Shown here: positions 54,128-64,000 of the stretch, piece after piece
Numbering within the stretch: the first letter of the stretch is position 1
Layout: each line of letters starts with the position of its first letter
Origin: Beroe forskalii
Taxonomy: Eukaryota; Ctenophora; Nuda; Beroida; Beroidae
DNA length: 64,000 nucleotides
Assembly: GCA_011033025.1 (NCBI GenBank)
Contig: WFMF01000610.1
Span: 27,051 to 91,050 of the forward strand
Direction of reading: 5' to 3'
Notes under the pieces: model-generated
The model's database searches: none
What the model was told of the DNA's origin: nothing
Seen by the model: the letters and a program-made list of their open reading frames with translations, nothing else
Made by a program: the position numbers and the translations under genes

Positions 54128-54741
54128 ATTAAGTTCAAAATTCACGCCATTTCGATGAGATCTTTTACAAGACTATGACTATGACTTAGTGTGCAATAAT
54201 CTTCATGATCTTGTATCTTCCAAAATAGTTCGCGAATTTTGAAATTTAGGTATTCCTGTACAATTTGATCCAACTAAGAAAATGCTGCGTTCAACATTGT
54301 GAATTTAGGCAAATTTCAAGATTTGCAGCCCCTTGGAAACCCCAATTTCTGGCTAAAATAGACTTTTTTGTCCATCAGTGGCCGAAAATATGACTAAATA
54401 CTGCTTTTCTTCATGTAAAGTGATTATATTGCGGAGTGCGTTAGAACCCAATGATGCAGTTTTACACAGATTTTCCCTCGTGTACATTGTCCAAATGAGT
54501 CAAAGGATTTTCAGAATTTTGATCTGGGTGTCAAGGGGTTCGTCATTTTCAAGATTGTTTAGTTTTACAAGAGTTGGGTTTGAGCATGATCTATTAACAT
54601 TTCCTTGAGGAAAGTTTAATTTTCTTTGTCTTAAGATACACCTAAATCCCTGATAAGAAAATTAGCATACTTCGGATGGGACATCTTTTAAGGAAGGGGG
54701 ATTTTACAATGCCAATGCATATTTTGGATATCACCTCTAAT
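54128..54741 (+). other. Intergenic, no gene seen
   Basis: AT-rich sequence after the protease; an ORF of 76 codons (54378-54608) has no recognisable features. Confidence 0.4.
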
Positions 54742-54861
54742 CAAGGGCGTAGCCAGGGGGGAGGCGACACAGGCGGCTGCCTCCCCCTTTTTGGACAGAA
54801 AACGTGAAAATGATTAATGCAACTCGCCGCCCCCCTTTTCAAAAATCTGGCTACGCCCCTG
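54742..54861. mobile_element. 120-bp hAT-type MITE
   Basis: Inverted ends CAAGGGCGTAGCCAG and CTGGCTACGCCCCTG, flanked by perfect 8-bp target duplications CCTCTAAT (54734-54741 and 54862-54869). The C-A-(A/G)GGGCGTAGCCAGG terminus is a common hAT end in many animals. No coding capacity. Confidence 0.85.
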
Positions 54862-55468
54862 CCTCTAATCAAGAAGTATGAATCCAGAAATGATCATCAT
54901 TATTTTAAATATGTTTTGGAAATGATGAGGCAGTGATGAGGTATAATGCATGTAGGAAGTCGGTATGTAAAATGATCAGGTCGTCATGAATTATCATCTA
55001 GCAAAAGAGGTAATATTTTGGGAATCAAAATTTATAAAAATGTGAATTTTGATCAGGTAATTTCCATCCATAATCCGAAATGAGGAATAAACGCCACATA
55101 TAAATTTAAATTGAAAAATAAAATCTTTACCTTTTAAGCGTTACACGTATTTAGTGTTGAAAATATCGGAATCAACATTCGAAGCGAATTTAACTTGGTG
55201 TAGATCACATTTCTTTAAGCACTTATTGATCAACTATTTAACAGTCGGTTATTCGACGCAGTGGATCTCAATTAGGTACTATAATAGTATATGTTCCATT
55301 TTCGCTCCTCGCTGACACAAAGTTGAGGATTTTGAAATTCATTCATTTTATTTTACTTCAGTCTTCACCAGTTTTGCCACAGTGATTACTATCACAATAC
55401 CAAAATTATAGCGAAAAAGGTTATTTCTTTGAACCCGCAGTGATAGTCAGAATGAGAATGAAAATCTT
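54862..55468. other. Intergenic, no gene seen
   Basis: AT-rich. It contains the 3' flank of the ABHD14-like gene on the minus strand. Confidence 0.4.
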
Positions 55469-57684
55469 CTATGGTCTAGGACCTCCCCGATTTATTTGAT
55501 TGAACCTGTTTGCTGGATCATACTTGAAATCGTTATGAGTTCGCTGCTTCTGTTGAAACTTTGCAAATAAATCACCATTAGTCTGAGTATTCTGATTATA
55601 GTCTGCAGCTTGAGCTTGGTTTTGAGCTTGATAGGAATTGAAACTCTTTGCTGCTGCCTCTGCCTGGTGCTGCTCTCTGATTTCTTTGAGTTCCATGTCG
55701 TAGGTGTACTGCAGGCCTTCAATGAACGCCTGGAGGGCAGCGTGAAAGTAGGATGTCCCTCCCCGCAAGTAAAAGTTGTTCCTCAAGTCCGGGAGTTCGT
55801 GCAGCTGGAATAATAGCGGTGATTATTGCCAGGGCTGTTTATACTTAAATAAATACCTGCAAAAGCGACATATTTGCTACAGGAGAAAAATGTGCGTACG
55901 TTTCTGCAAAATACGTGACTTGCTATGAAAACGAAAAATCTCGATGTATGTTGTTATGTGAGATACGCGGTTATTCCAAGTGCAGGGTATGCTCGGGTCT
56001 GGATGACTGGCGTGTGTGAGTTCGCGCTCAGGAACAGTGTGAATCAATCTAGATCCCACTGTTAATGGTCAATTACTCGCCCCGAATCCCCGATGAGTCG
56101 CCATTGTAATCAATCATTTCAACTCTTGGTACAAACCTCTGATCTGGGTACCAATCGGAGCTGGTTGTTGACTTCTGTGTTGATATAGCTGTCCTTTTCT
56201 CCGTTGACAACCACAGTCCTGGTTGCTGTGGGCAGCGTTGCTTTCCCTGGCAACACGTATTTACTGTACCGAGAGCCGCGGGGTGATATGTACAACGCTC
56301 CCTCAATGAAGGTGTTGTTTGGACTGTAAACCCCCTTGTGAAGGTAGTACGGTGTGATCTTCTCACAGCCTTCCTCAACACAAACCAATATCAGGTTGTA
56401 CTCCAGATCAAACAGCTGCACCACCTGCAGGATTTAACAAGATTTTCAATTCTATATTCCATGGAATTAAATAGCTACGCTGAAAATATTCATGGCGCTG
56501 TATGCAGATTAATGTTAACTGACTGAGGGCCGATTTCATTTTTCACGGGATCAAACGTTATGATTATTTCGTTTATGATTATTCAAAATAGACGGATGAT
56601 CATGTAACTGTATGATAATGCAACCTCTTCGAAGAATTCCTGGTAACTGTCCTGCAGGTGGATAGGAGGATCGCTCCTCCCGTAGCCCACCACATCCACT
56701 GCCACGGCCCGGACTCCGTGCTCGCTCAGGAAGTTCAGAGTACCTGTCTTCCTGAACACTTCACCTGTGGGAACAGACTTGCTGTCACTGAGTTGCTGAC
56801 TGTTGTACATGCAGTTAGCTAACTACAAGTACAGTAGTCAGCAACGCAGTGACAGTACATTGGCCAATATTAGACTTCGACATAAAATCAGCAAATCAGG
56901 AACATCAGCAAACGCTTTTTAAAAAAACAGAATCTAAATGTTGGGTTGTGGTTGCGAATTGAGATCATGCTATGCATCTCACCACAGCCAGTAACAAAAG
57001 ACCTATATGAGTTGTGAGACCGATACCGTTCTGAGAGTTTCCATGCACGAGCAGTACTTGATGTTTTGCCATCCCGTCCTTATCTGCGCTCTCTACCATC
57101 CTGAAGTAGATCCTCCTGTTGCCCAGCCTCCGCTCCTTGAAACCACTCTCCTCACGCCTCATCGCCTCCAGATCAACCTCTTCCACGGTGTCTGCAGAGT
57201 TAGTGTCATGGACTGCGATGTATACACTCAATGTGATCACAGTGATGATGAAAATCACACAGTAGCTCTTCAGACACACCAAACACCACTTTGCTTTGCG
57301 TGATATTTCTTCATCCTTCAAGGTGATGTCAAAGTCCATCTTTTCATCGCCAGAGTTAGACTCTTTGAGGAAGGGGGTTTTCTCCATGACATCGAACACC
57401 ACGCCGGAATCCAGGTCGTCCTGGCTACCGTATTTGGGGGGTGCTCCGTAGGGCTTACCACCTGCCCTCACTAGGTCGTAGTGATCGTAAGATAGTCCGT
57501 CCTCCTCCTCGAAGTACACGGGAGTATTGGGAACTCGGGCTGCATTGTCCCCATAGTTCCCTCCTCCCTCACGTGATCCTCCTTCTGGAACCTTGTCTGG
57601 AGGCCCAGTATTGTTATCCGAGTCAAAATAGGAATCAGCGTCAAATTCAAATGGATTTGTGGGCACTAAATCTTCCCCAGACAT
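55469..57684 (-). CDS. ABHD14-like type II membrane protein, catalytic residues lost
   Basis: Exons on the minus strand: 57027-57684 (ATG 57684), 56625-56764, 56137-56424, 55469-55804; phases agree, giving about 473 residues. Residues 1-135 are acidic and disordered (FEFDADSYFDSDNNTGPP). A transmembrane helix follows (YCVIFIITVITLSVYIAV), then an alpha/beta-hydrolase region: HQVLLVHGNSQNG, GTLNFLSEHGVRAVAVDVVG and YGRSDPP, as in ABHD14. Where ABHD14 has its nucleophile Ser this protein has LVCVEEGCEK. The Asp position is kept (VVVNGEKD), and the catalytic GH is replaced by GGTSYFH. The C-terminal tail is rich in Gln and Asn (YQAQNQAQAADYNQNTQTNG). Probably a non-enzymatic binding protein. The acceptor-like CTTCCCACCAG 18 bases before the ATG suggests a 5'UTR intron or trans-splicing. 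Confidence 0.65.
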
Positions 57685-58633
57685 AATGGATGTGCAATCG
57701 GACTGGTGGGAAGACACACAGCAAATACAGAGAAGTTATAAGCAATGACGGACCGAGTGTTGTGTACATTACTCATGGAACATTTCTCCATGAGGGTTGT
57801 AGTACATGACCGCCATGATGGTACTGCAGAAACGATAAACTAGTTTCGGTGATGGTACCATAATAACGACAGAAAACGACTAGTTGGTACCTGGTTTCAT
57901 GAGGGAAAATAATTGAAGTCAGAGAAGCTATTGGGTTGCAGGCGTATGTTTCCAACAAATTGTCTCCTTGCCACGGACATGTTCAATAAAATATGCTTTA
58001 CAACCATGGTGTCTAAAGATTTGAGTGTGTGATTTGTGAAGTAGTTCACAGCAATTGCAGAATTGATTCAAATTGAAAATTAATTCATTTTATTTAATTA
58101 TTATCGGTTAATCAATCAATTCAGAATTGCTTGATAATGATTGACCGATCAATCGAAGGAAATAAGTATTTTTCAATTTCGCTAAATCGTGAACCAATTA
58201 TGAGTGAAGCATTCAAGACACTAAATTCATAAAAACAATGATAAATAAGAAATTCAATTATAAATTTTAGCCAATATCTACATTCTAAAGCACCATTCAA
58301 AAATAAAAACAAAAACGTCAATCACAACCAACCTCATGAAAAATATTCATATTTTAATTTTTTAGACTAAATGTTGATAAATGTGCCTCGTAATTTTAGT
58401 GCCCAATTTAACATTTATGCATTCTAAAGTATTAGTTTTCAAATATATGACCAAAACAATATAAGTACACAATCTCAATAAGAGAACACTTTATTATTAG
58501 TGTAAGGTCTCAAAATCGCACTATATAATCTAGTGTCGTACTATTTAAGTGCACTGAGGCATAAAAATTACGGTATTCGAAATTTTGGCGAGCCAAAAAC
58601 ATTGGTCAGGAGAAAGTTGCCACCCGTAGGAAG
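57685..58633. other. Intergenic between two minus-strand genes, no gene seen
   Basis: Strongly AT-rich; short ORFs at 57773-57958 and 58121-58321 have no recognisable domain. 57830-57900 contains inverted GATGGTACC / GGTACC pieces. Confidence 0.4.
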
Positions 58634-61600
58634 CTATGACGCTGCAGTATCTTCCAAGAGAATGTCTTCCATGCTGGTAGTTCTGTGTGTTATTGTAAAT
58701 TTCCTCTTAGCGTAAATCAGAACAAATGCAGTGATGACCACAAACGTGGCTATTATAATGGCAAGGATAGTAATGACTCTATCCTTATCTGTGTTCTTAC
58801 TTTTCAATTCACCCACCAAAGTAGCGGTGATTGATAACAATTCGTCAATTTGACTGACACATTTTCCTGCCTCCATTTGCAGATTTGAAGGACAGGGTGA
58901 ACACTTCTCACCATCTCCGTACAAATCCTCCGGACACTTGGAGCAAGTGTAGTTATTCCAGTAGTGCCCGAATGAGCAGGATCCACAAGACCCTGATGCC
59001 ATGGGGGCAACACTCTGAGGTGGGCACAAGGTGCAGGTAACTGCCCCTCTATCCGAGTAGTGATTGGCTGGGCAGTAGTCGCACCTCTTGGTGCTCATGT
59101 TCCATGACATGCCGGGACTGCACTGACAAGTGAAGGACTCTGCTGGTGAGGTGCTCCCTTCTGGACAAGGCTTGCACCCCGTGTACTGGAACCACTTGAA
59201 GTCGAAGTAGGTGTTAGCAGGGCAGGAGACGCACGTGATGTAGACCCCGTGTAGAGAGTTCAGACAGTCAGGGGCCGGCCCTCGCAGGTGGGAACACTCC
59301 CCGAATGAGGTGGCTGAATCATTGCACTTCATGTTAGACATCACTACAGGATACTCGTCTTGGATCGTCCAGTGGTAGCGGTCTATGTCAATAGCTCTAC
59401 CAATGTAGCCCATGTTTAAGCAAACCACTCTGACGAAGTTTAGGAAGTTACTTGATGTGAGGTCGCACGATGCCGCTAGACCTCTCTCATAGCTGTTATC
59501 TGCCATGAGAAGTCCCTGGCTAACTCCTGATGTCCCATTCTCAGCAACCAAGTAAAATTTCCACTCCAAACACTTGTGATGATTGAAGTCCCAGTAGAAT
59601 CCTACTTCAGAACATTCGCAAGATTCAGTGCCCTTCCTTGATGTGGAGTTGGCAGGACACTCAATACAATCCTGCGTATCTGAGTTCCAGTATTTGCCAG
59701 CCGGACAAAGGCACAGCAGTGTGTTCCCACGTGAGTTCGAGCCGGACGGGCAGGCCACACATTTCCTGAGTTCCTTACTGTAGTAGTAGCCATGAGTACA
59801 TGAAGCGCAGGAGACAAAGACATCCTCGTTATGGGTACAGTCGTGATGGGTGGAGTAGCGGCAATCTGTATACGTGGAGGAAGTATTTCTACATGTGAAT
59901 TCGTCTAATAAAATTGGATATGTACATTGTAGACTCCAATAGTCCCCGCCAAACCACCACTTTTCAAATCCGGGAAAGCCCATATCGAGGCAGTTGACTC
60001 GTGCAGTGAGGTCACTGTATCGGTCATCACAGACTGTGCCCCTACCCTGACCATTCTGAGTCAGTAATAATCCGCTGGTGACATCCGATGTTCCGTTCTC
60101 ATCCACCAACATGAAGCTGTATCTCAAGCAATAGCGCGACAACGCGTCCCAGTAGTAGCCCCGGGGGCAATTGCAGGATGTGGACCCGAACCCTGAGGTT
60201 GAGTTATAAGGACATTTCGAACATTGATTGTTATCAGAGTCCCAGTAATACTGGGCAGGGCAATCGCAGTACTCTTGATTGGGCCTGGAGGTGGAGTTGG
60301 CTGGGCACGGTGTGCAGGTGTAACCCCCTACTGAGGGAAAGAAGGTGTTGTTAGGGCAGGAGAAACACTCCAGAAACATATCGTCATCATGATCACACCC
60401 GTGTAGGTAGCTGGAACCTCTGAGGAAGAAACAGTCGGACAATGACTTGGATTTCCTGCCGCAACTTAAGCTGGTGAGGATGCTGGTGTAATTCCCTTGT
60501 ATATCCCATTCCGTATCAAAACTACCCTGATTACTCCGGAAGAAACCCACGTATCCCATCGATCTGCATAGGGTAAGTCCCATACTAAGGCTGATGAGTT
60601 CGGAACCATCGTACCGCCGTGCACACACAGTTCCCCGTTCACTGCCTATGCCTGCCACTAGAAGACCCTGAGAGACTCCCTCCCTGCCATCCTCACCCAC
60701 CAATGTGAGGATGAGTTCAGAGCACGTGCCTGACACCCCGTCCCACACCCTCCCCCCAGGACACTGGCAGGACCTAGCACCGTACTGTGAGGTAGCGCCT
60801 TCAGGACACAAGGCGCAGCGGTCAGAAGCCCAGTAGGAGTTCGGGGGACAGTAGCAGTAGGTGGAGTTGGCTTTGGAGGAGGTGGACGCCGGGCACTCCA
60901 CGCAGCTATGTGAGTTGTAGTAGGAGTTCTGCGGACACGCAGCAGTGCTGCATGTCAGGAAGATGTCTTGATCGTGATCACAGAGCGATCTCAGAGGTGT
61001 GGCAACCGTGTAACGACAGTCATTGTAGCTTTTATCTGCTTCTGTACAGTTGAAGTCTTTTACAATGACCTGGAAATTGTCTTGGATGTTCCAACGTTTT
61101 CCGTATGACCATTGCTCATAGCCTGTAAAACCCATATCGATACAGTTCACTCTGGCAGAATTATTTTCGTAATTAGGGGAATCTTCGTCATCCACACATA
61201 CAGTTCCCCTGGTTCGTCCATTATCAGCCAGCAGTAAGCCACTCCTCACTCCGGGGTTACCCTGCCGGTCTACCAGTACAAAAGTCCACTTAAGACAGAG
61301 GTGGGAATCGAACTCCCAGTAGAAGTCCGGAGGACAGTCACATGAGGTGGATCCTGCCTGGGAGGTAGAGTTGTCAGGACACGGTACACAGGTGTGCTGG
61401 TTAGAGTTCCAGTAGGACATGGCCTGACACTCGCAGGATACCGTGGTGTTCCCCCCAGAAGTGGTTCCAGGTGGACACGCCTCACAGAGATCTACAAGAC
61501 TGTTGTAAAAGTAATTCTGTGGACAGGATAGACTGGCACACGTGATCATGACATCCGATGCATGGGTACAATCACCTGCTTTAGCAGGGTGGTAGACACA

Positions 61601-61927
61601 CTCCTTGTAAGATTTGGCATGGGAAGTGCACCACATGTAAGACAAAGCGAATGTGTATCTGTCTTGTATAGACCAGGTGGAGTTGGAGGCGAGACTCCAC
61701 TTTACCAAACCACTGAATCCCATGTCCAGACACATCACCTTGGCACTGTGACTGCTGAAGCTGATCTTTGACCCTTTGCACACGGTGCCCTGGATTTGCC
61801 CATTGTCTGCAATCAGTAGCCCCGTGTTTCGACCACCTACACCATCCTTGTCAATAATAGAAAACCTCCAGTACGTGGTACTGGTGCTGAAGAGACAGAG
61901 TACGATTTGAAGGAAGAGGAAGACCAT
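58634..61927 (-). CDS. SRCR / GCC2-GCC3 Cys-rich transmembrane receptor, intronless
   Basis: A 1097-codon single ORF from ATG 61927. A signal peptide (MVFLFLQIVLCLFSTSTTYW) is followed by five SRCR-type domains. Each starts near a D/E-x-G...SGLLLADNG motif, continues with RGTVC, R-V-x-C-x-DMGF and W-x-I-Q, and ends with three Cys. Domains begin at about residues 22, 213, 403, 608 and 800, by spacing of the motifs. Between and after them are TNFR/ephrin-receptor-like Cys-rich repeats (CPANSTS, CPPGTTSGGNTTVSCECQ). A transmembrane helix lies near residue 1060 (TILAIIIATFVVITAFVLIY) with a short cytoplasmic tail. SRCR proteins of this kind act in adhesion or pattern recognition; the ligand is unknown. 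The ATG is preceded by TTTTTGGTTATTACAGTAA, an acceptor-like site. No introns and no breaks. Confidence 0.85.
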   Translation of the reverse strand: MVFLFLQIVLCLFSTSTTYWRFSIIDKDGVGGRNTGLLIADNGQIQGTVCKGSKISFSSHSAKVMCLDMGFSGLVKWSLASNSTWSIQDRYTFALSYMWCTSHAKSYKECVYHPAKAGDCTHASDVMITCASLSCPQNYFYNSLVDLCEACPPGTTSGGNTTVSCECQAMSYWNSNQHTCVPCPDNSTSQAGSTSCDCPPDFYWEFDSHLCLKWTFVLVDRQGNPGVRSGLLLADNGRTRGTVCVDDEDSPNYENNSARVNCIDMGFTGYEQWSYGKRWNIQDNFQVIVKDFNCTEADKSYNDCRYTVATPLRSLCDHDQDIFLTCSTAACPQNSYYNSHSCVECPASTSSKANSTYCYCPPNSYWASDRCALCPEGATSQYGARSCQCPGGRVWDGVSGTCSELILTLVGEDGREGVSQGLLVAGIGSERGTVCARRYDGSELISLSMGLTLCRSMGYVGFFRSNQGSFDTEWDIQGNYTSILTSLSCGRKSKSLSDCFFLRGSSYLHGCDHDDDMFLECFSCPNNTFFPSVGGYTCTPCPANSTSRPNQEYCDCPAQYYWDSDNNQCSKCPYNSTSGFGSTSCNCPRGYYWDALSRYCLRYSFMLVDENGTSDVTSGLLLTQNGQGRGTVCDDRYSDLTARVNCLDMGFPGFEKWWFGGDYWSLQCTYPILLDEFTCRNTSSTYTDCRYSTHHDCTHNEDVFVSCASCTHGYYYSKELRKCVACPSGSNSRGNTLLCLCPAGKYWNSDTQDCIECPANSTSRKGTESCECSEVGFYWDFNHHKCLEWKFYLVAENGTSGVSQGLLMADNSYERGLAASCDLTSSNFLNFVRVVCLNMGYIGRAIDIDRYHWTIQDEYPVVMSNMKCNDSATSFGECSHLRGPAPDCLNSLHGVYITCVSCPANTYFDFKWFQYTGCKPCPEGSTSPAESFTCQCSPGMSWNMSTKRCDYCPANHYSDRGAVTCTLCPPQSVAPMASGSCGSCSFGHYWNNYTCSKCPEDLYGDGEKCSPCPSNLQMEAGKCVSQIDELLSITATLVGELKSKNTDKDRVITILAIIIATFVVITAFVLIYAKRKFTITHRTTSMEDILLEDTAAS

Positions 61928-62488
61928 TTACTGTAATAACCAAAAAGTAGAATTATTAAATTACCGAACAAGTTAACAAATATTCAATGAAATGAGTAAA
62001 TGTATTGATTCTAACCGTTGTAAGAATAAAATAAAAATTATGAAATCTTATCTAGTCCGGCAATTCAGCCTCTGTATTGGATTACACAGGTCACACGGTG
62101 AACTTGAAGTTATAAATACCAGGAAACAACTCTATTGTTTTGCTTTTTTATCGTTTTTTTACGAAGAAACTGGTCCATGCTCAGGAATTTATCTCTTCCT
62201 GTTTTTGTTTGAAATTGAAACGAACCTCCCACTCAAAGTGTCGAACTGGAGAAATTTAATCACAAGGAAATTGTTCAAAAGCTGAAGGATGGATGTGATC
62301 AGAGAATGAGACCAAGTTGCCAAATTATCTCTTTTCATATACGTTGCTAACTTAGCGCTTATCGCAACTTGTTTAGTTTTTCTCGTTATGATGGCGCATA
62401 GACAGCCATTATCACATAGGGATATTGTTGCATTAATTTCAACGAGGGGAAGCCGAGCGCCAATTATTAATGTACAAATCACCTTTGG
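61928..62488. other. 5' flank of the SRCR gene, no gene seen
   Basis: AT-rich. Frames crossing into the minisatellite (62189-63307 minus and 62388-63329 plus) begin here but have no independent coding evidence. Confidence 0.4.
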
Positions 62489-63950
62489 CACTGATTTCAA
62501 GGCATACGCTGACACTGATGTCAAGGCATACGCTGACACCGGTGTCAAGGCATACGCTGACACTGATGTCAAGGCATATGCTGACACTGATGTCAAGGCA
62601 TACGCTGACACCGGTGTCAAGGCATACGCTGACACTGGTGTCAAGGCATACGCTGACGCAGATGTCAAGACATACGATGTCACCGGTGTCAAGGCATACA
62701 ATGACACCGGTGTCAAGGCATACGCTGACACTGATGTCAAGATATACTCTGACACCAGTGTCAAGGCATACAATGACACCGGTGTCAAGGCATACGCTGA
62801 CACTGATGTCAAGATATACTCTGACACCAGTGTCAAGGCATACGCTGATACTGATGTCAAGGCAAACGCTGTCAACGGTGTCAAGGCATACGCTGACACC
62901 AGTGTCAAGGCATACAATGATACAGATGTCAAGGCATACACTGACACTGATGTCAAGGTATACGCTGACACCGGTGTCAAGACATCCGCTGACACCGGTG
63001 TCAAGGCATATGCTGACACCGGTGTCAAGGCATACGCTGACACTGATGTCAAGGCAAACGCTGACACCGATGTCAAAGCATACGCTGACACCGGTGTCAA
63101 AGCATACGCTGACACCGGTGTCAAGTCATACGCTGACACCGGTGTCAAGGCATACGCTGACACTGATGTCAAGGCAAACGCTGACACCGGTGTCAAGGCA
63201 TCCGGTGACACCGGTGTCAAGACATATGCTGACACTGGTGTCAAGGCATACACTGACACCGGTGTCAAGGCATACGCTGGCACCGGTGTCAAGGTATACG
63301 CTGACACTGGTGTCAGGGGTATACGCTGACACCAGTGTCAAGGTATACGCTGACACCGGTGTCAAGGCATACGCTGACACCGGTGTCAAAGCATACGCTG
63401 ACACCGGTGTCAAGGCATACGCTGACACTGGTGTCAAGGCTTACGCTGACACTAGTGTTAAGGCATACGCCGACACTGATGTCAAGGCATACGCTGACAC
63501 TGATGTCAAGGCATACGCTGACACTAGTGTCAAGGCATACGCTGACACCGGTGTCAAGGCATACGCTGACACCGGTGTCAAGGCATACGCTGACACTTGT
63601 GTAAAGGGTAAACGCTGACACCGGTGTCAAGGTATACGCTGACACCGGTGTCAAGGCATACTCTGACACTGGTGTCAAGGCATACGCTGTCACAGATGTC
63701 ACAAATGTCAAGGCATACGCTGACACTGATGTCAAGGTATACGCTGACATTGATGTCAAGGCATATGCTGATACTGGTATCAAGGCATACGCTGGCACTG
63801 GTGTCAAGGTATACGCTGACACCGGTGTCAAGGCATACGCCGACAACAGTGTCAGAGCTGGCTGACACCAGTGTCAAGGCATACAAAGCACCGGTGTCAC
63901 AGCTGTACAAAATGACACCGGGGTCAAGGCATACGCTGAAAACGGATTTT
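62489..63950. repeat. 24-bp palindromic minisatellite (GACACCGGTGTCAAGGCATACGCT)
   Basis: About 60 units by length. Each contains the perfect palindrome GACACCGGTGTC or a one-base variant such as GACACTGATGTC, joined by AAGGCATACGCT. Because 24 is a multiple of three, several frames on both strands stay open for hundreds of codons (KAYADTGV, SRHTLTPV, SAYALTPV, VCLDTGVS), which explains the long overlapping ORFs; they are not taken as genes. A 1-nt slip at about 63316 and irregular units after 63600 break the frame register. Confidence 0.9.
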
Positions 63951-64000
63951 CAAGGATACGCTACCTGAACTAATTCAGTGTCAGGCATAATGAACTAAGA

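Noticed and set aside
62388-63329. 313-codon ORF with KAYADTGV repeats (and overlapping ORFs in other frames on both strands)
   Set aside because: The 24-bp unit keeps several frames open at once. No frame is favoured and no start, splice or domain evidence exists.
62489-63950. CRISPR array
   Set aside because: Repeats are directly adjacent with no unique spacers, and the host is a eukaryote.
1-64000. Intact tRNA genes
   Set aside because: I found no stretch with a convincing full cloverleaf; only the A/B box pair at 43442-43495 stood out.

Overview
This is animal nuclear DNA: GT-AG spliced protein genes, intronless genes nested in introns, many non-autonomous DNA transposons, LINE-type retroelements, minisatellites and degenerate TTAGGG-like tracts. 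The gene set (eS21, NAXE, legumain, separase, beta/gamma-crystallin-like secreted proteins, a papain-type protease with an ShKT-like tail, an ABHD14-like membrane protein, a five-SRCR receptor) fits a marine invertebrate, perhaps a non-bilaterian such as a cnidarian, but nothing here fixes the taxon. Splice-acceptor-like sequences lie just 5' of the start region of several genes, which would fit either 5'UTR introns or spliced-leader trans-splicing.

Layout. 1-212 is the last exon of ribosomal protein eS21. NAXE (NAD(P)HX epimerase) follows on the same strand with exons at 417-618, 7053-7249, 7549-7729 and 7851-8053. Its 6.4-kb first intron holds a foldback element, telomere-like repeats, a transposase remnant and an antisense legumain copy. 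A small membrane-protein ORF (8572-8880, minus) is divergent from the first recognised exon of separase (9151-9240). Separase then runs to 49705 in about 20 exons and its introns contain most of the rest of the window.

The main structural feature is an imperfect inverted duplication: left arm about 4268-9866, right arm about 15019-22002. Each arm carries legumain, NAXE exons 2-4, the small membrane ORF and separase exon 1. Decay is reciprocal: NAXE is intact on the left and broken on the right, while legumain is frameshifted on the left and a full 442-codon ORF on the right. The spacer between the arms (9867-14469) is present again in direct orientation at 25936-29558, so separase exon 2 occurs twice, both copies in frame. 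Comparing the two copies gives empty/filled site pairs for an ORF1-only retroelement and a hAT-like element; a second hAT-like insertion has its empty site in the flanking dispersed repeat.

Further along, separase introns hold two tandem beta/gamma-crystallin-like genes (32.5-34.3 kb, minus) and a decayed LINE (about 38.5-43.9 kb). The catalytic half of separase is at 47.4-49.7 kb. After separase come a MITE-rich stretch, the papain-like protease (52.9-54.1 kb), the ABHD14-like gene (55.5-57.7 kb, minus), the intronless SRCR receptor (58.6-61.9 kb, minus) and a 24-bp palindromic minisatellite (62.5-63.95 kb).

No cooperating multi-gene system is evident. The most unusual features are the duplication architecture, the tandem array of splice donors in NAXE, the duplicated in-frame separase exon, and an ABHD14-like protein that appears to have lost its catalytic residues. 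Exon limits were read by eye from splice consensus, phase and protein similarity. Single-base frameshifts in several conserved exons may be real or may be assembly errors.
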